DNA of 64,000 nt from Candidatus Thorarchaeota archaeon (GTDB lineage: Archaea > Asgardarchaeota > Thorarchaeia > Thorarchaeales > Thorarchaeaceae): assembly GCA_004524595.1 (NCBI GenBank), contig SDOA01000002.1, positions 11,535-75,534 on the forward strand, given 5' to 3'. Below are positions 26,890 through 36,386 of this stretch, piece by piece (the stretch's first letter is position 1; each line of letters starts with the position of its first letter). The notes under the pieces are model-generated. The model ran no database searches. It worked only from the letters and a program-made list of their open reading frames with translations, and was not told the origin of the DNA. A program made the position numbers and the translations under genes.

Positions 26890-28275
26890 ATGGAAGACCT
26901 CGCACAGACTGCCATTGACGCGGCGCTTAAAATTGGTATATCTTTCGTCGATATACGAATCGAGAATACCACGACTACAATCATCGAAATCAATGATGGA
27001 ATTACGAAAGAAGCCATGACGTCTAAATTAAAGGGTGCAGGCATCAGAGCTTTTATAGATGGGGCATGGGCGTTTGCACAAACAACGGATTTGACCCGCT
27101 CTGGAATGAAATCAACTGCTGAATCAGTAGCAAGAATGGCACTGGCTATTAAAGATAAGGTGGCTGAAACTTTTGATATTGATGGTCCTTCGGCTCAGGG
27201 TCATTTTGCCTATCCTGTGAAAAAGAAATTCGATAGCATCTCCATTGATGAGAAGATGTCACTTGTTAAGATGATTGATGATCAGGCTCGTGAATATGAT
27301 AATCGTGTTTCTTCTACTCGGTCTGTTTACGGAGACATGTGGTCTGAGGTATACATTGCAAACTCTCTTGGTACAAGTATTTACACTGAAAACTCCATTC
27401 CTAGGATAATCTCTGCGCCAACAGCAAAGGAAGGAGCAAATCGGCAACGTACTTTCAAATCCATCAGTGTGCGAGGTGGGTATGAGGTAATGGAGAGTAA
27501 AGAGTCTCAAAATATTGGTACTGCTGCTGCTGCATTAGTAATTGAATTGCTTTCTTCCATATCAGCTAAAGGAGGAACCTATGATGTCATTATGGATCCG
27601 ATACTCAATGGTGTGATGACACATGAGGCTTTCGGACATGCTGCGGAGGCTGATAATTGGCCTGCTCATGCTACAGTACTTGAGGATAAGATCGGGCAAG
27701 TAGTTGGACCAGACTATCTCAGTATTACTGATGACCCTACTCTCGAGGGCAAAAGAGGTTCCTTTGAATATGATTGGGAGGGCACGAAGGTCAAGAAACG
27801 GCAGCTAGTAAAAGATGGTATTCTGACCGATCTTCTTCATAGCCTAGAAACCGCTAGTAGACTTGACATGGAACCAAATGGTGCAGCACGGTCTCAGTCG
27901 TTTATGTATGAACCACTTCCTCGAATGAGCAATACTTTCATGGAACCGGGAGATTGGGATGTGCACGAGCTTATTCAAGATACAAAATCTGGAATACTTC
28001 TCTGTAGCTTCAATTATGGATATACCCAGTCTGCAAAGGGTCAATTCATGTTCCAAGCAAGTCATGGATATATAATTGAGAATGGTGAAAAATCACAGAT
28101 GGTTCGTGATGTTTCACTTGCAGGGAACATCCTTGAAATTCTTTCGAAAGTCGATGCGATAGGAAATGATTTCATGCTTGAAGCCGGCAGTTGTGGAAAG
28201 AGCGGTCAGATGATTCCAACGATGAATGGTGGCCCTCACGCTCGGATACGAGATGTGCCCGTAGGAGGAATGTAG
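26890..28275 (+). CDS. tldD: TldD-family metalloprotease subunit
   Basis: Catalytic subunit of the TldD/TldE metalloprotease, which processes unfolded or modified peptides. The zinc site is HEAFGH at residues 245-250 followed by AAEAD, the HExxxH motif of the family. Other conserved parts are the N-terminal SFVDIRIENTTTTIIEINDG, and GNILEILSKVDAIGND with CGKSGQ near the end. ATG 26890 is preferred over 26827 because GGAGAT lies 7 bases upstream. It is 1 base before tldE, so the two form an operon. Confidence 0.93.
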   Translation: MEDLAQTAIDAALKIGISFVDIRIENTTTTIIEINDGITKEAMTSKLKGAGIRAFIDGAWAFAQTTDLTRSGMKSTAESVARMALAIKDKVAETFDIDGPSAQGHFAYPVKKKFDSISIDEKMSLVKMIDDQAREYDNRVSSTRSVYGDMWSEVYIANSLGTSIYTENSIPRIISAPTAKEGANRQRTFKSISVRGGYEVMESKESQNIGTAAAALVIELLSSISAKGGTYDVIMDPILNGVMTHEAFGHAAEADNWPAHATVLEDKIGQVVGPDYLSITDDPTLEGKRGSFEYDWEGTKVKKRQLVKDGILTDLLHSLETASRLDMEPNGAARSQSFMYEPLPRMSNTFMEPGDWDVHELIQDTKSGILLCSFNYGYTQSAKGQFMFQASHGYIIENGEKSQMVRDVSLAGNILEILSKVDAIGNDFMLEAGSCGKSGQMIPTMNGGPHARIRDVPVGGM

Positions 28276-28276
28276 A

Positions 28277-29626
28277 TTGAAGGACAATCTATTGAATATA
28301 GGTGAGCGGACAGTCAAACTTGCGGAAAAAATGGGGGCCGATCAAGCAGAGGCATACATCGGACATATCTCCTCCTTTGAGATAAACGCAGAAAATAGTT
28401 CGATAAAGAGTGCTAGTGAACGTCATGATACTGGGATTGGTATTCGTACCATCATCGGAAAAAAGATTGGATTTGCTTACGTCACTACAATTGAGCCTTC
28501 TGATATTGAAACGATTGTTGCTAACTCCTTAAGTCTTGCTCGTGCTTCTATTGAAGATCCCGCCTTTGTTACACTTCCTACAGCTGAAGAGTCATACCAA
28601 TATCCCACCGGTCTCTTTGATACACGCGTCGATCAGATTTCGTCTGAGGATACTGCCGAATTAATCATTCGTGCAATTGAGGCAACAAAGGAGGGACTTG
28701 AGGGAAGAAATTATGCAATTGATGCGGGAGTAGATACAGCATCTTCAATCAGTGCAATTGTCAATTCCTTAGGGATTTCTCAGGTTGAATCTCGGACATC
28801 TGTCTCTATCTATTCCTACCCTATTATCAAAGAAGATGGTGACCAAACAGCTAGCTACGAATATCAAATCTCTAGAAACTTAGGTGATATAGATCCTGAA
28901 TTTGTCGGTACTAGGGCTGCTGAACTAGCAATTGGCTTTCTACGACCAAAAACAATCGAAGGGGGTGAGATGCCTGTAGTCTTTGCCCCGCTTGGTGCAA
29001 GTGCTATCCTAGGAAGAGGATTTTCAGGTGCTGTTAATGCCGAAGAAGTACAGATGGGACGGTCATATATTACAGATGCACTTGGAACTCAAATTGCTTC
29101 AGAAAAACTTGAGATAACTGATAATGGTCTATTACCTGGCGGAATTGGCTCACGATCTTTTGATGCAGAAGGCTACAAATCACAGCGAACACCTGTCGTC
29201 GAGTCTGGTGTGCTTAAGAGTTTGTTACATAATTCCTATACTGCAAACAAAGACGATGTTCCTAACACAGGTAATGCCAGTCGTCCTTCATATTCTGGAT
29301 TACCAAGTATCTCGACTACCAACTTCATTGTACGACCTGACAAAGGTAGTCTTGAGGATTTTATCTCAGAGATAGATCGTGGGGTTGTGTGTAGAAATAC
29401 CGGAGATCGACCAAATATGACAACTGGAGACCTTAGTGCAATGATTATGGAGGGATACTATGTCGAACATGGTGAGATTCAGCATGCTCTGAAGAACACC
29501 CTAATCGGTATCAATATGATTGATCTGTTACAGAGAATCACTCATGTGGGCAATGACTCTAGACGAACGTTCTCAATGGTAACGCCATCAATTATCGTCG
29601 AACAAGCAACAATTACATCTGGATAG
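28277..29626 (+). CDS. tldE: TldE/PmbA-family subunit
   Basis: Non-catalytic partner of TldD, 449 residues. It shares the fold (ADQAEAYIGHISSFEINAEN; GIGIRTIIGKKIGFAYVTT) but has no HExxxH. The second half has the family pattern LGASAILGRGFSGAVNAEEV and FDAEGYKSQRTPVVESGVLK, where TldD carries the metal site. GNASRPSYSGLPSISTTNF is the typical PmbA segment. TTG start at 28277, one base after the tldD stop. It converges on argS. Confidence 0.92.
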   Translation: MKDNLLNIGERTVKLAEKMGADQAEAYIGHISSFEINAENSSIKSASERHDTGIGIRTIIGKKIGFAYVTTIEPSDIETIVANSLSLARASIEDPAFVTLPTAEESYQYPTGLFDTRVDQISSEDTAELIIRAIEATKEGLEGRNYAIDAGVDTASSISAIVNSLGISQVESRTSVSIYSYPIIKEDGDQTASYEYQISRNLGDIDPEFVGTRAAELAIGFLRPKTIEGGEMPVVFAPLGASAILGRGFSGAVNAEEVQMGRSYITDALGTQIASEKLEITDNGLLPGGIGSRSFDAEGYKSQRTPVVESGVLKSLLHNSYTANKDDVPNTGNASRPSYSGLPSISTTNFIVRPDKGSLEDFISEIDRGVVCRNTGDRPNMTTGDLSAMIMEGYYVEHGEIQHALKNTLIGINMIDLLQRITHVGNDSRRTFSMVTPSIIVEQATITSG

Positions 29627-29627
29627 A

Positions 29628-31529
29628 TCACATTCGTTCAACTACTGGTATCCCAAGAAGAGTCAGACAATTGGCCATCGTTGTTCTGAACGCATCTACA
29701 AGTGCAAGTCTTGCTTCCTTCATTTCAGGTTCTGCCTTCAGTACTGGACAGGAATCATAGAATTTGCTAAATAGAGTGGCCAATCTGTATCCAAAAGCAG
29801 TAATCTTGTTTGATGCAAAACTCGTTCCCCAAACATCCTTCTTCATAGACCTTACAACTTCGAGCACTTCCTGAGGGAATCTGGCGATTGCCTTAACTAA
29901 TTCAAACTCAGCATCTTCTACAAGAATGTTCAAGTTAGCCGTTTCATTCGAGGTATATTCGACTTTTTCAAGTATTCTGTTTGCGCGAGCAAGAGAGTAC
30001 TGGAGATATGGTGATGCATCTCCCTGAAAGTCTAATGCCTCTTCCCACTTGAAGGTAATCTTCCTATCTGGGGACGCATTCAGCATGAAATATCTCAGAG
30101 CTCCAGACGCAACTTGATTGGCAATAATGTCCTTCAGTTCATCCTTCTCTTCAGGATTCCGTTTATCAACCTCTATTTTAGCCAATTCTGTTGTTTTGTC
30201 CAATACCTCATCAGTGGAATATCCTATCCAGGTTCCATGCCTTCCTGAGAAGTCTTCTCCTTCAAGTCCAACATACTCGTATGCAATATGATGGGAATTT
30301 TCGCTTTCTTTCTTGTACCCCATTAGATCTAAAACAGTATATACCATCTTTTGTGGATGTGCCTGTCTTGATGCAATCACATTCAGCACAACATCAAATT
30401 TCCCTAGCTTTATTTTCTTACCTTTAACAGATGTCCTGAGTAGCTTTCGATTATTTGGTTGAGTGTCAAAGAGATCGTAACCAAATGGGTCCACCACGAC
30501 GCCAAACTTCCATAATTGCAGTGCTACATCAGCTCCAGTATAGGTCCTTGTGCCATCTGATCTGAACAGTATCTTGTACGGGTCTTTCATGTCTTTGAAC
30601 TCATCAATAACTGAGAGGTCCGCAACAATGCATCCCGCTTTCTCGCCAGTTTCAAGTTTTGTGATATTATCGCACTGTAGTATCATTTCTCTTGCTTTGT
30701 CTAACAAGCCACTATGAGCAATTGCACTCTCCCATACTTGATAATCATGAAAAACACCTAATCTATACCCTGTTTCATACTGTGCCTTTACACAAGCGTC
30801 TACCATAGTTGCACTAAGTTTTGCATCAGCACTCTCTAGATCTTCAAGATTCCTAGAGACCTCTCTCACTTCTTTTTGGACTTCTTCAGAACTATCAAAG
30901 GCCTCCTGCACTTGAACATACAAATGACCAAGATAATGGTCATATTTTCCCTCAGGCTTTTGATCTTTGACCTGCTTTAATTTCCAAATCAACTGAGCGA
31001 TCTGCAATCCCAGGTCATTGATATAATCAAGCCGAATCACTTCATATCCTACAGCTTCCAAGATATTTGAGAGGGTATCTCCAAGAATCGCGTTCCGTGC
31101 ATGGCCTATATGCCATGGTTTTGATGGATTGACAGCAGGGAATTCAATGAGTGCTCGACGGCCTTGAAATTCCAAGCTCTTTCCATAATACTCCCTGTTC
31201 TGTAACACAGAAGAGAGCGTCATTATCGCAAACGCTCCTCTATCTAAGAAGATATTGATGTAAGGTCCTTTAACTCGAACCGATCCAATGAGTGGTTCTT
31301 TTTGCACAAGTATTTCGAGATTTGGAAGCATCTCTGCTGCAATCGATGTTGGATTCTTTTTCAGGTTTTTTGCTTGAATAAATGCGAGTGTTGATGCCAT
31401 GTCACCAAGACTAGAATCCGGTGGAATCTCAATTGATGAACTTACTCTGTCGATTTCGACTGATGCTGACTTAGCTAATATCTTCACTACCGTTCGTTCT
31501 GCAAATTCCCATGGATTAGCAGCTGTCAT
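29628..31529 (-). CDS. argS: Arginyl-tRNA synthetase
   Basis: Class I synthetase charging tRNA-Arg. The start ATG 31529 (MTAANPW) is preferred over an in-frame ATG at 31571. The N-terminal Add-1 domain is followed by NPSKPWHIGHARNAILGD, with the HIGH box at residues 140-143. A canonical KMSK is not obvious, which is usual for many ArgRS. DALRY-like SGALRYFMLNASPDRKITF and the C-terminal DALR anticodon-binding domain are present, and the protein ends in LTLLGIPVVERM. 633 residues is normal for archaeal ArgRS. Confidence 0.96.
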   Translation of the reverse strand: MTAANPWEFAERTVVKILAKSASVEIDRVSSSIEIPPDSSLGDMASTLAFIQAKNLKKNPTSIAAEMLPNLEILVQKEPLIGSVRVKGPYINIFLDRGAFAIMTLSSVLQNREYYGKSLEFQGRRALIEFPAVNPSKPWHIGHARNAILGDTLSNILEAVGYEVIRLDYINDLGLQIAQLIWKLKQVKDQKPEGKYDHYLGHLYVQVQEAFDSSEEVQKEVREVSRNLEDLESADAKLSATMVDACVKAQYETGYRLGVFHDYQVWESAIAHSGLLDKAREMILQCDNITKLETGEKAGCIVADLSVIDEFKDMKDPYKILFRSDGTRTYTGADVALQLWKFGVVVDPFGYDLFDTQPNNRKLLRTSVKGKKIKLGKFDVVLNVIASRQAHPQKMVYTVLDLMGYKKESENSHHIAYEYVGLEGEDFSGRHGTWIGYSTDEVLDKTTELAKIEVDKRNPEEKDELKDIIANQVASGALRYFMLNASPDRKITFKWEEALDFQGDASPYLQYSLARANRILEKVEYTSNETANLNILVEDAEFELVKAIARFPQEVLEVVRSMKKDVWGTSFASNKITAFGYRLATLFSKFYDSCPVLKAEPEMKEARLALVDAFRTTMANCLTLLGIPVVERM

Positions 31530-31921
31530 CTTGCTCAAACAAAAATCACCTGGATGAGTACACACTCTCATTATTGCTTCATAAAGTAAGCGCCTGAACT
31601 AAAACAATCATACGAATGAATCAATTTTGACATAAATCTTTACAAAGAAGTCGGAAATAAAACATAATAATATTGCATATGTACGGATTATATCTTTTCA
31701 ATCTCAATTCAAGCGACTTATTTATTATTTATTTTACTAAACATTTTAAAAAACGACGACAACCTTATAATACTTTATCTTCTGCGCATAGGTGTTCGTC
31801 CTCTTTGAGGAAAGAAACCCACGCCGTGCCAACGTGTTCCCTCATACGCCTGAGGGATCACTTGCATAAGTTACTTTGACAGCTCGAACCGCAGCGTTAA
31901 TTGCCCTACGTCTGCAGGGAG
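31530..31921. other. Long intergenic leader upstream of TFB with two short hairpins
   Basis: About 390 bases between argS and tfb. The stretch to about 31780 is very AT-rich; CTTATAATACTTTATC near 31763-31778 is a plausible TATA region for tfb. Downstream, the leader contains CCTC-TTT-GAGG (31800-31810) and CCCTCA-TACGCC-TGAGGG (31839-31856), and then GC-rich sequence without a convincing ORF. A structured 5' UTR or a small RNA is possible. Confidence 0.4.
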
Positions 31922-32884
31922 ATGATTGGACTGGCCAGCAAACAATCTAAGATAAAACAGGCGAAAGAGTCTATGGGTGCGGCTAGCTACTGTTGTCCTG
32001 CTTGTTCTTGTGAAGATGTCTATATTGACCAAACCCGTGGTGAGGTCACTTGTTCCAATTGTGGCGTCGTTCTTTCTGACCGCTCTATCGATTCTGGTCC
32101 GGAGTGGCGTGCCTTTACTTCTGACGAACAAAATGCTCGTCAACGTGTAGGAGGCCCGACTGACTGGAGCAAATTCGATCAAGGTCTGACCACTATCATT
32201 GGTAGACAGAATGTTGACGCCTCTGGGAGAAAACTGACCTCAACAAGAAGAGCGCAGATACATCGGCTACGCAAATGGCAGATACGCACTAAAGTTCACT
32301 CTTCCGACAAACGCAACTTAGCGGTTGCAATGACTGAGCTCCACAGAATTAGTTCTCAATTGAGCATCCCATACTCGATTCGAGAGACCTCTGCTGTGAT
32401 CTACAGAAAGGCCCTCCGTAAAAGACTGACCCGTGGTCGGACCATCCTTGGTATGATAGCTGCATCCCTCTATCTTGCATGCCGAGTACATCAAGTACCT
32501 CGACCTCTAGAAGAGGTATGCGACCAGATTCATATCACTCGCAAAGAACTAAGTCTCTGTGTTCGCTTGATCATTCGCTATCTCAACCTCAAGGTTCCAT
32601 TCTCAAATCCCATTGAATTCGTTCATAGATTTGGAACAGAACTTGAACTTCCGGGAGAAGCAAAGAAGAAAGCGATTGATATTCTGAACATGGCGCGAGA
32701 ACAACGGCTCACCATTGGAAAAGATCCTAAAGGAATGGCTGCAGCAGCCATTTATGTTGCCAGTATCCTTACTGGTGCCAGAAGGACCCAACTCGAGATT
32801 GCACGTACCGCCCGAGTCACTGAGGTGACTGTGAGGAATCGGTACAAAGAAATGGTGGAGAAGCTAGGTATTTCCACAACATGA
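31922..32884 (+). CDS. tfb: Transcription initiation factor B (TFB)
   Basis: Archaeal TFIIB homologue that recruits RNA polymerase to TBP-bound promoters. N-terminal zinc ribbon CPAC...CSNCGVVLSDRSID, then the B-reader-like GPEWRAFTSDEQNARQRVG. Two cyclin repeats follow: the first begins about AVAMTELHRISSQL, the second about LGMIAASLYLACRV. The C-terminal HTH is LEIARTARVTEVTVRNRYKE. TTG 31901, ATG 31922 and ATG 31973 are all in frame; ATG 31973 would give the shortest N-terminus, closest to other TFBs. Preceded by a long AT-rich leader. Confidence 0.96.
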   Translation: MIGLASKQSKIKQAKESMGAASYCCPACSCEDVYIDQTRGEVTCSNCGVVLSDRSIDSGPEWRAFTSDEQNARQRVGGPTDWSKFDQGLTTIIGRQNVDASGRKLTSTRRAQIHRLRKWQIRTKVHSSDKRNLAVAMTELHRISSQLSIPYSIRETSAVIYRKALRKRLTRGRTILGMIAASLYLACRVHQVPRPLEEVCDQIHITRKELSLCVRLIIRYLNLKVPFSNPIEFVHRFGTELELPGEAKKKAIDILNMAREQRLTIGKDPKGMAAAAIYVASILTGARRTQLEIARTARVTEVTVRNRYKEMVEKLGISTT

Positions 32885-33021
32885 AAGAAGGAGCAGGAGG
32901 CAAATCCTGCTCTTTCTCCTATATTCTATGATTCTTCATGGATCTTATCTAGAGAGAAATATCACATACTCAAATATCCTGTTAATCTGTGACATAGTGG
33001 TCACCGTTCATTGTAAGTTGT

Positions 33022-33184
33022 ACAAAGTTGGACACCAGAGTCTTGCACGCCCAGGAGACGGCACTGGGCCACTCTGTGAGGCTATAAGATGTGTCAGTGA
33101 ACCTCGTACTCTCATCTCTCTGTGTGAGTATATAAAGATCTACATATTCGCTCAAACGTTCATCTAAGAAGTGTCCAACTTTGT
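33022..33184 (+). ncRNA. Candidate structured RNA (or MITE) bounded by perfect 14-bp inverted repeats
   Basis: ACAAAGTTGGACAC (33022-33035) and GTGTCCAACTTTGT (33171-33184) are exact reverse complements. Inside are nested hairpins: CAGAGT...ACTCTG enclosing GCCCAG-GAGACGGCA-CTGGGC (33036-33075), then GAGG...CCTC (33078-33104), then ACTCTCA...TGTGAGT (33108-33128) with one mismatch. The whole would fold as a closed terminal stem with three branches. No known RNA family is recognised. A short open frame (32928-33167) overlaps it but is not protein-like. Perfect ends are also what a miniature inverted-repeat element would have; no target-site duplication is obvious. Confidence 0.45.
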
Positions 33185-33357
33185 CTTAGTTCTAGGCAAC
33201 TGTTGTAAACCCTGATATTTCTAAAAACTCATTTTTTCTGTAGTTTACTTTTAATAATGAATTAGTAATATCTGGATATTATCAAAGTAAGTACGCCTTT
33301 CATCATATATACGCTTATCATACTAAATTGTAACATATTGTTGCAAGAGTTGATACT

Positions 33358-34194
33358 ATGTCCAGCAAGAAGTCGATTTTGGGAGTCTGGGTTATAGAAC
33401 GAGGCAGTGGTAGGAATATTGTATCTCGCGCCTATTCAGAGGCTGTCAAGCTAGACATGGATCTTATTGCTCCTTTCCTGTCAGCAACACATACCTTCAT
33501 TGATAAGGCATCTAATGAGACCCTTAAGACAATCGATACAGAAACCAACCGCTATGTCTGGGAAGCAAACGATTGGTTACTGTTCGTCATGGTCGTAAGC
33601 AAAGCCGCACGACTTGGACACATGCGTTTCATGTTGGAATATGCATTGAAAGAATTCATGACCAATGAAGTTCCAGTAGAAACCGATGTCGCCTCTATGC
33701 TTAAGAGCTGGCATGGTACACCCAAGACCTTCAAGAACTTTGGGAACTTTATTGATGAACTCGTCACACAATATGAGGAAACTGACGAGTGTCTTGTTGC
33801 AGGGAAATCAATGGACTGCTTGGAAGTCTATAGTCATCTCTTTCGTGGAGTCATGAAGGTTAAGACAACGAAAGCAAAAAGAAAACAGGTCGTCGACAAG
33901 ATGAAGGGGTATATAGAACCCCTTTTGGGAAGATATGCATTTCTTGAGAACATTCCAGTAGATGGAGCTGGAATCGAAGTGCTTCAGATTGATGTCTATG
34001 GGGTGGCATATCAACATCTCAGAGACGCCCTTGAAGAGTTACTGCGCCTCCTTGGAATGGTCACTAGAGAAATTGTGTCAAAAAAGGAGTATCGCGATAT
34101 GATCTTCGATCATGTAATGCCATATGTCAAGAGGGACATTCAGAGATTACAGACTTATGCAATATTAGATGATGTTGTCCGTTATCTATTCTGA
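33358..34194 (+). CDS. Longin-like domain protein of unknown function
   Basis: 278 residues. The N-terminal ~110 match the strand/helix pattern of longin-like domains: a start of hydrophobic strand GVWVIERGSGRNIVSRAYS, then LIAPFLSATHTFIDKAS, then WLLFVMVVS and LEYALKEFM. Asgard archaea encode many such small-GTPase-associated proteins. The rest is helical (YEETDECLVAG... RREIVSKKEYRD-type repeats) without a recognised domain. ATG 33358 follows an AT-rich stretch with TATA-like sequence near 33300. Convergent with the Trm11-like gene, stops adjacent. Function is an inference. Confidence 0.5.
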   Translation: MSSKKSILGVWVIERGSGRNIVSRAYSEAVKLDMDLIAPFLSATHTFIDKASNETLKTIDTETNRYVWEANDWLLFVMVVSKAARLGHMRFMLEYALKEFMTNEVPVETDVASMLKSWHGTPKTFKNFGNFIDELVTQYEETDECLVAGKSMDCLEVYSHLFRGVMKVKTTKAKRKQVVDKMKGYIEPLLGRYAFLENIPVDGAGIEVLQIDVYGVAYQHLRDALEELLRLLGMVTREIVSKKEYRDMIFDHVMPYVKRDIQRLQTYAILDDVVRYLF

Positions 34195-35538
34195 TCATTT
34201 TTCTAGAGCGACAACCGCTCTTTGAACTACTTGCCCGCGTTTTCTTTCGGGTAGCTGCTCCCTCTCAGGGGATATTCTCAATCTTTCATCTGTACTACTC
34301 ATACTTCGAATCATGTCTGAAGGAAGCATTCTGTATATCCCTAGTCCAGTACCCTTTATCATCTGTCGTATGTCTATATTCAAAGGTCCGGTTTTACTAA
34401 TGATGACCGGGATTGTCATGGCAACACGACCATCTGGTCGAAGTATCTCTCTAATTTGAACGAGCGTATCATGATATAGATGTGTTAGTTCTTTGATAGT
34501 ATTCTCAACATTATCCATCTCAGGTTGTTGCGAGAACACAGGTCCAAGACTGGGTTCGAAAGCTACAGCATCCACTTGCTTCTGAATAATATCGGCAAGT
34601 TCACGTGAGTCTCCTCTAATGACTTGAAAATCAATTTTCTGTCCACTATCTCGCGCAAACCATGCAAGATTAGCCTTAGTACCCTGCACCTGATCTGCAT
34701 CGATATCAACACCTATACACTTCATTTCCAGCATCGCCGCTTCCATGAGTAAAGTTCCAGTTCCACAAAATGGATCAAGTACTGTATCGCCAGGCCTAGC
34801 TCCTGCAAGATTTAGTAGAGTTCTGCAGATTTTTGGGCTAGTACTGATCTCCGAGGAGATATAGGGTCTAGACTCGTCTCGATACTGTTGGAGAACTGAA
34901 TCATAGACAACCATTGACCGTGCAAGGTACAGGTATTTTTCAGTAAATGCAGCAAGCAACTCAGAATTCGGAGGTAGGAGGAGATTATTACTGGCAATAG
35001 TCTTAGGCCAAAGGGCTAGATTCATTTTTTTCGGATCTCGATTATCTGGCCTATCATATGCATAATAGTCCGCCTTCTTTGCTCCTTTTTGGATGAGAAG
35101 TTTCTTGATAGTGTCATTCAGGCCTCGTGTGAATCTTCGATATTGAATTGGTGCTCTACCGTCGAATACTGGATATGTGCTTACTCCAAACTTGATTTTC
35201 TTGCCTTGCGGTCGTTGCCACAGATGATGCAACCATGGACAACTAGTAAGAACACTTAGTGCCTCTTTATTGGACTTGCCATTAGTTGGATATGCTTTAA
35301 GTGGGATATCGATATCATACCTCTCTATAACCCGTCCCGTCTTATAGCAACCTCCAAGAGCAGATTGCATGTCGATGACTTCTTCAACACTCAATTTTTC
35401 TTTGAAATCCACAATTGCTGCATTCCTCGAGTGATCAACAAGAATTGCCTCGTACCCCCTATTTCGTACATAGACTAACAATTCCGCAATACTGAGTAAC
35501 CAATTTGAACCTAGTATGAACATGTATTCAGTCATCAT
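34195..35538 (-). CDS. Trm11-like RNA methylase with altered catalytic motif
   Basis: 447 residues resembling the Trm11/Trm-G10 family of tRNA guanine-N2 methyltransferases. An N-terminal RNA-binding region (possible THUMP) is followed by SAM motif I TVLDPFCGTGTLLMEAAMLE and GVDIDADQV. Where these enzymes carry the catalytic DPPYG, this protein has EPSLGP (after QVDAVAF), so the normal Asp-Pro-Pro-Tyr is missing. This may mark a distinct subfamily or another base. The ATG (35538) overlaps the upstream stop, coupling it to the endonuclease IV-like gene. Confidence 0.72.
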   Translation of the reverse strand: MMTEYMFILGSNWLLSIAELLVYVRNRGYEAILVDHSRNAAIVDFKEKLSVEEVIDMQSALGGCYKTGRVIERYDIDIPLKAYPTNGKSNKEALSVLTSCPWLHHLWQRPQGKKIKFGVSTYPVFDGRAPIQYRRFTRGLNDTIKKLLIQKGAKKADYYAYDRPDNRDPKKMNLALWPKTIASNNLLLPPNSELLAAFTEKYLYLARSMVVYDSVLQQYRDESRPYISSEISTSPKICRTLLNLAGARPGDTVLDPFCGTGTLLMEAAMLEMKCIGVDIDADQVQGTKANLAWFARDSGQKIDFQVIRGDSRELADIIQKQVDAVAFEPSLGPVFSQQPEMDNVENTIKELTHLYHDTLVQIREILRPDGRVAMTIPVIISKTGPLNIDIRQMIKGTGLGIYRMLPSDMIRSMSSTDERLRISPEREQLPERKRGQVVQRAVVALEK

Positions 35539-36386
35539 TTAGCCCTCTGTATCTCTTCGAATAGGTACTTGGCGTATAATGCACCTTGGAGAGGATCTGG
35601 AGATTCACATATGAAGGTAGGCTTGTATCCAACTTCTTGCACAAGCTCCATCAATGGATAGATATCTGGCCCCCACTCGCTTCCAAGAGGTCTGTGAGAC
35701 CCCTCTCCTTTTTCTGTGAATGTAATCCCACTGATATGGAAGTGCATATTATCAATGAAGAGACTACCTAGCTCTATCTCAAATTGATTGAGAATATCTA
35801 GGTAACTCTCTCTATCATTTATCGCTCCTTGACTTCGCGCGTAGAGATGAGCCCAGTCAATAGTGGGAATACATCCATCAACATCTTGACATAGGTTGAT
35901 GATCTGTTCCACTGAACCATACATGCTAATTTTACCTGCAATCTCTGGAGCAAGCCAAGCTCCACCTCCTGCCTCTCCCGCTTCCTCCCAGACACTTCTC
36001 AACGAATCTCTAATTACACAATGCGCCTCCTCTCGACTCAATCCTCCAAGAGTACCAGGATGAAAAACAATTCGTTTCACTCTCATCAAGGGTGCGAATC
36101 TTAGCGCTTTGATAAGACGTTGTTTTGATCTCTCTCGTGTTTTTTGATCTTTTGAAGCAAGACTGATGTAGTATGCTTCGTGCATACTCATAGCAATTTC
36201 ATGATTATCAGCAAGTTCCCCAATTACCTTTGCCTTCTCTTCTTTCAATGTCAATCCATGCACTGCAGCATATTCAAGCGCAGTGACTCCGACATCATTT
36301 AGAATTTGAAAGACTCTCTCTGGTCTTCCCTTTGCATCAGCAGGATATCCTGCAGGTCCAAAGAGAATCTTCATCAGAATAATCAT
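35535..36386 (-). CDS. Endonuclease IV-like TIM-barrel protein
   Basis: AP endonuclease 2 / xylose isomerase-like barrel. Metal ligands of the DNA-repair enzyme can be placed: H in MHEAYY, HPGTLGG, E in APEIAGK, D and H in TIDWAHLYARSQG, HFHISGI with a following HRPLG, and E in FICESPDPL. This fits deoxyribonuclease IV more than the sugar isomerases, though a sugar-phosphate role cannot be excluded. ATG 36386 overlaps the upstream stop (ATGA); the next ATG (36374) gives MKILFGPAGYP. In one operon with the DUF6125 and Trm11-like genes. Confidence 0.72.
   Translation of the reverse strand: MIILMKILFGPAGYPADAKGRPERVFQILNDVGVTALEYAAVHGLTLKEEKAKVIGELADNHEIAMSMHEAYYISLASKDQKTRERSKQRLIKALRFAPLMRVKRIVFHPGTLGGLSREEAHCVIRDSLRSVWEEAGEAGGGAWLAPEIAGKISMYGSVEQIINLCQDVDGCIPTIDWAHLYARSQGAINDRESYLDILNQFEIELGSLFIDNMHFHISGITFTEKGEGSHRPLGSEWGPDIYPLMELVQEVGYKPTFICESPDPLQGALYAKYLFEEIQRAK

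Noticed and set aside
32928..33167. 79-codon frame between tfb and the longin-like gene
   Set aside because: No Shine-Dalgarno, atypical composition, and it overlaps the inverted-repeat element, which better explains the sequence.
33022..33184. Assignment as RNase P or SRP RNA
   Set aside because: Too short for SRP RNA and lacks the conserved P4 bases of RNase P RNA; kept as unknown.
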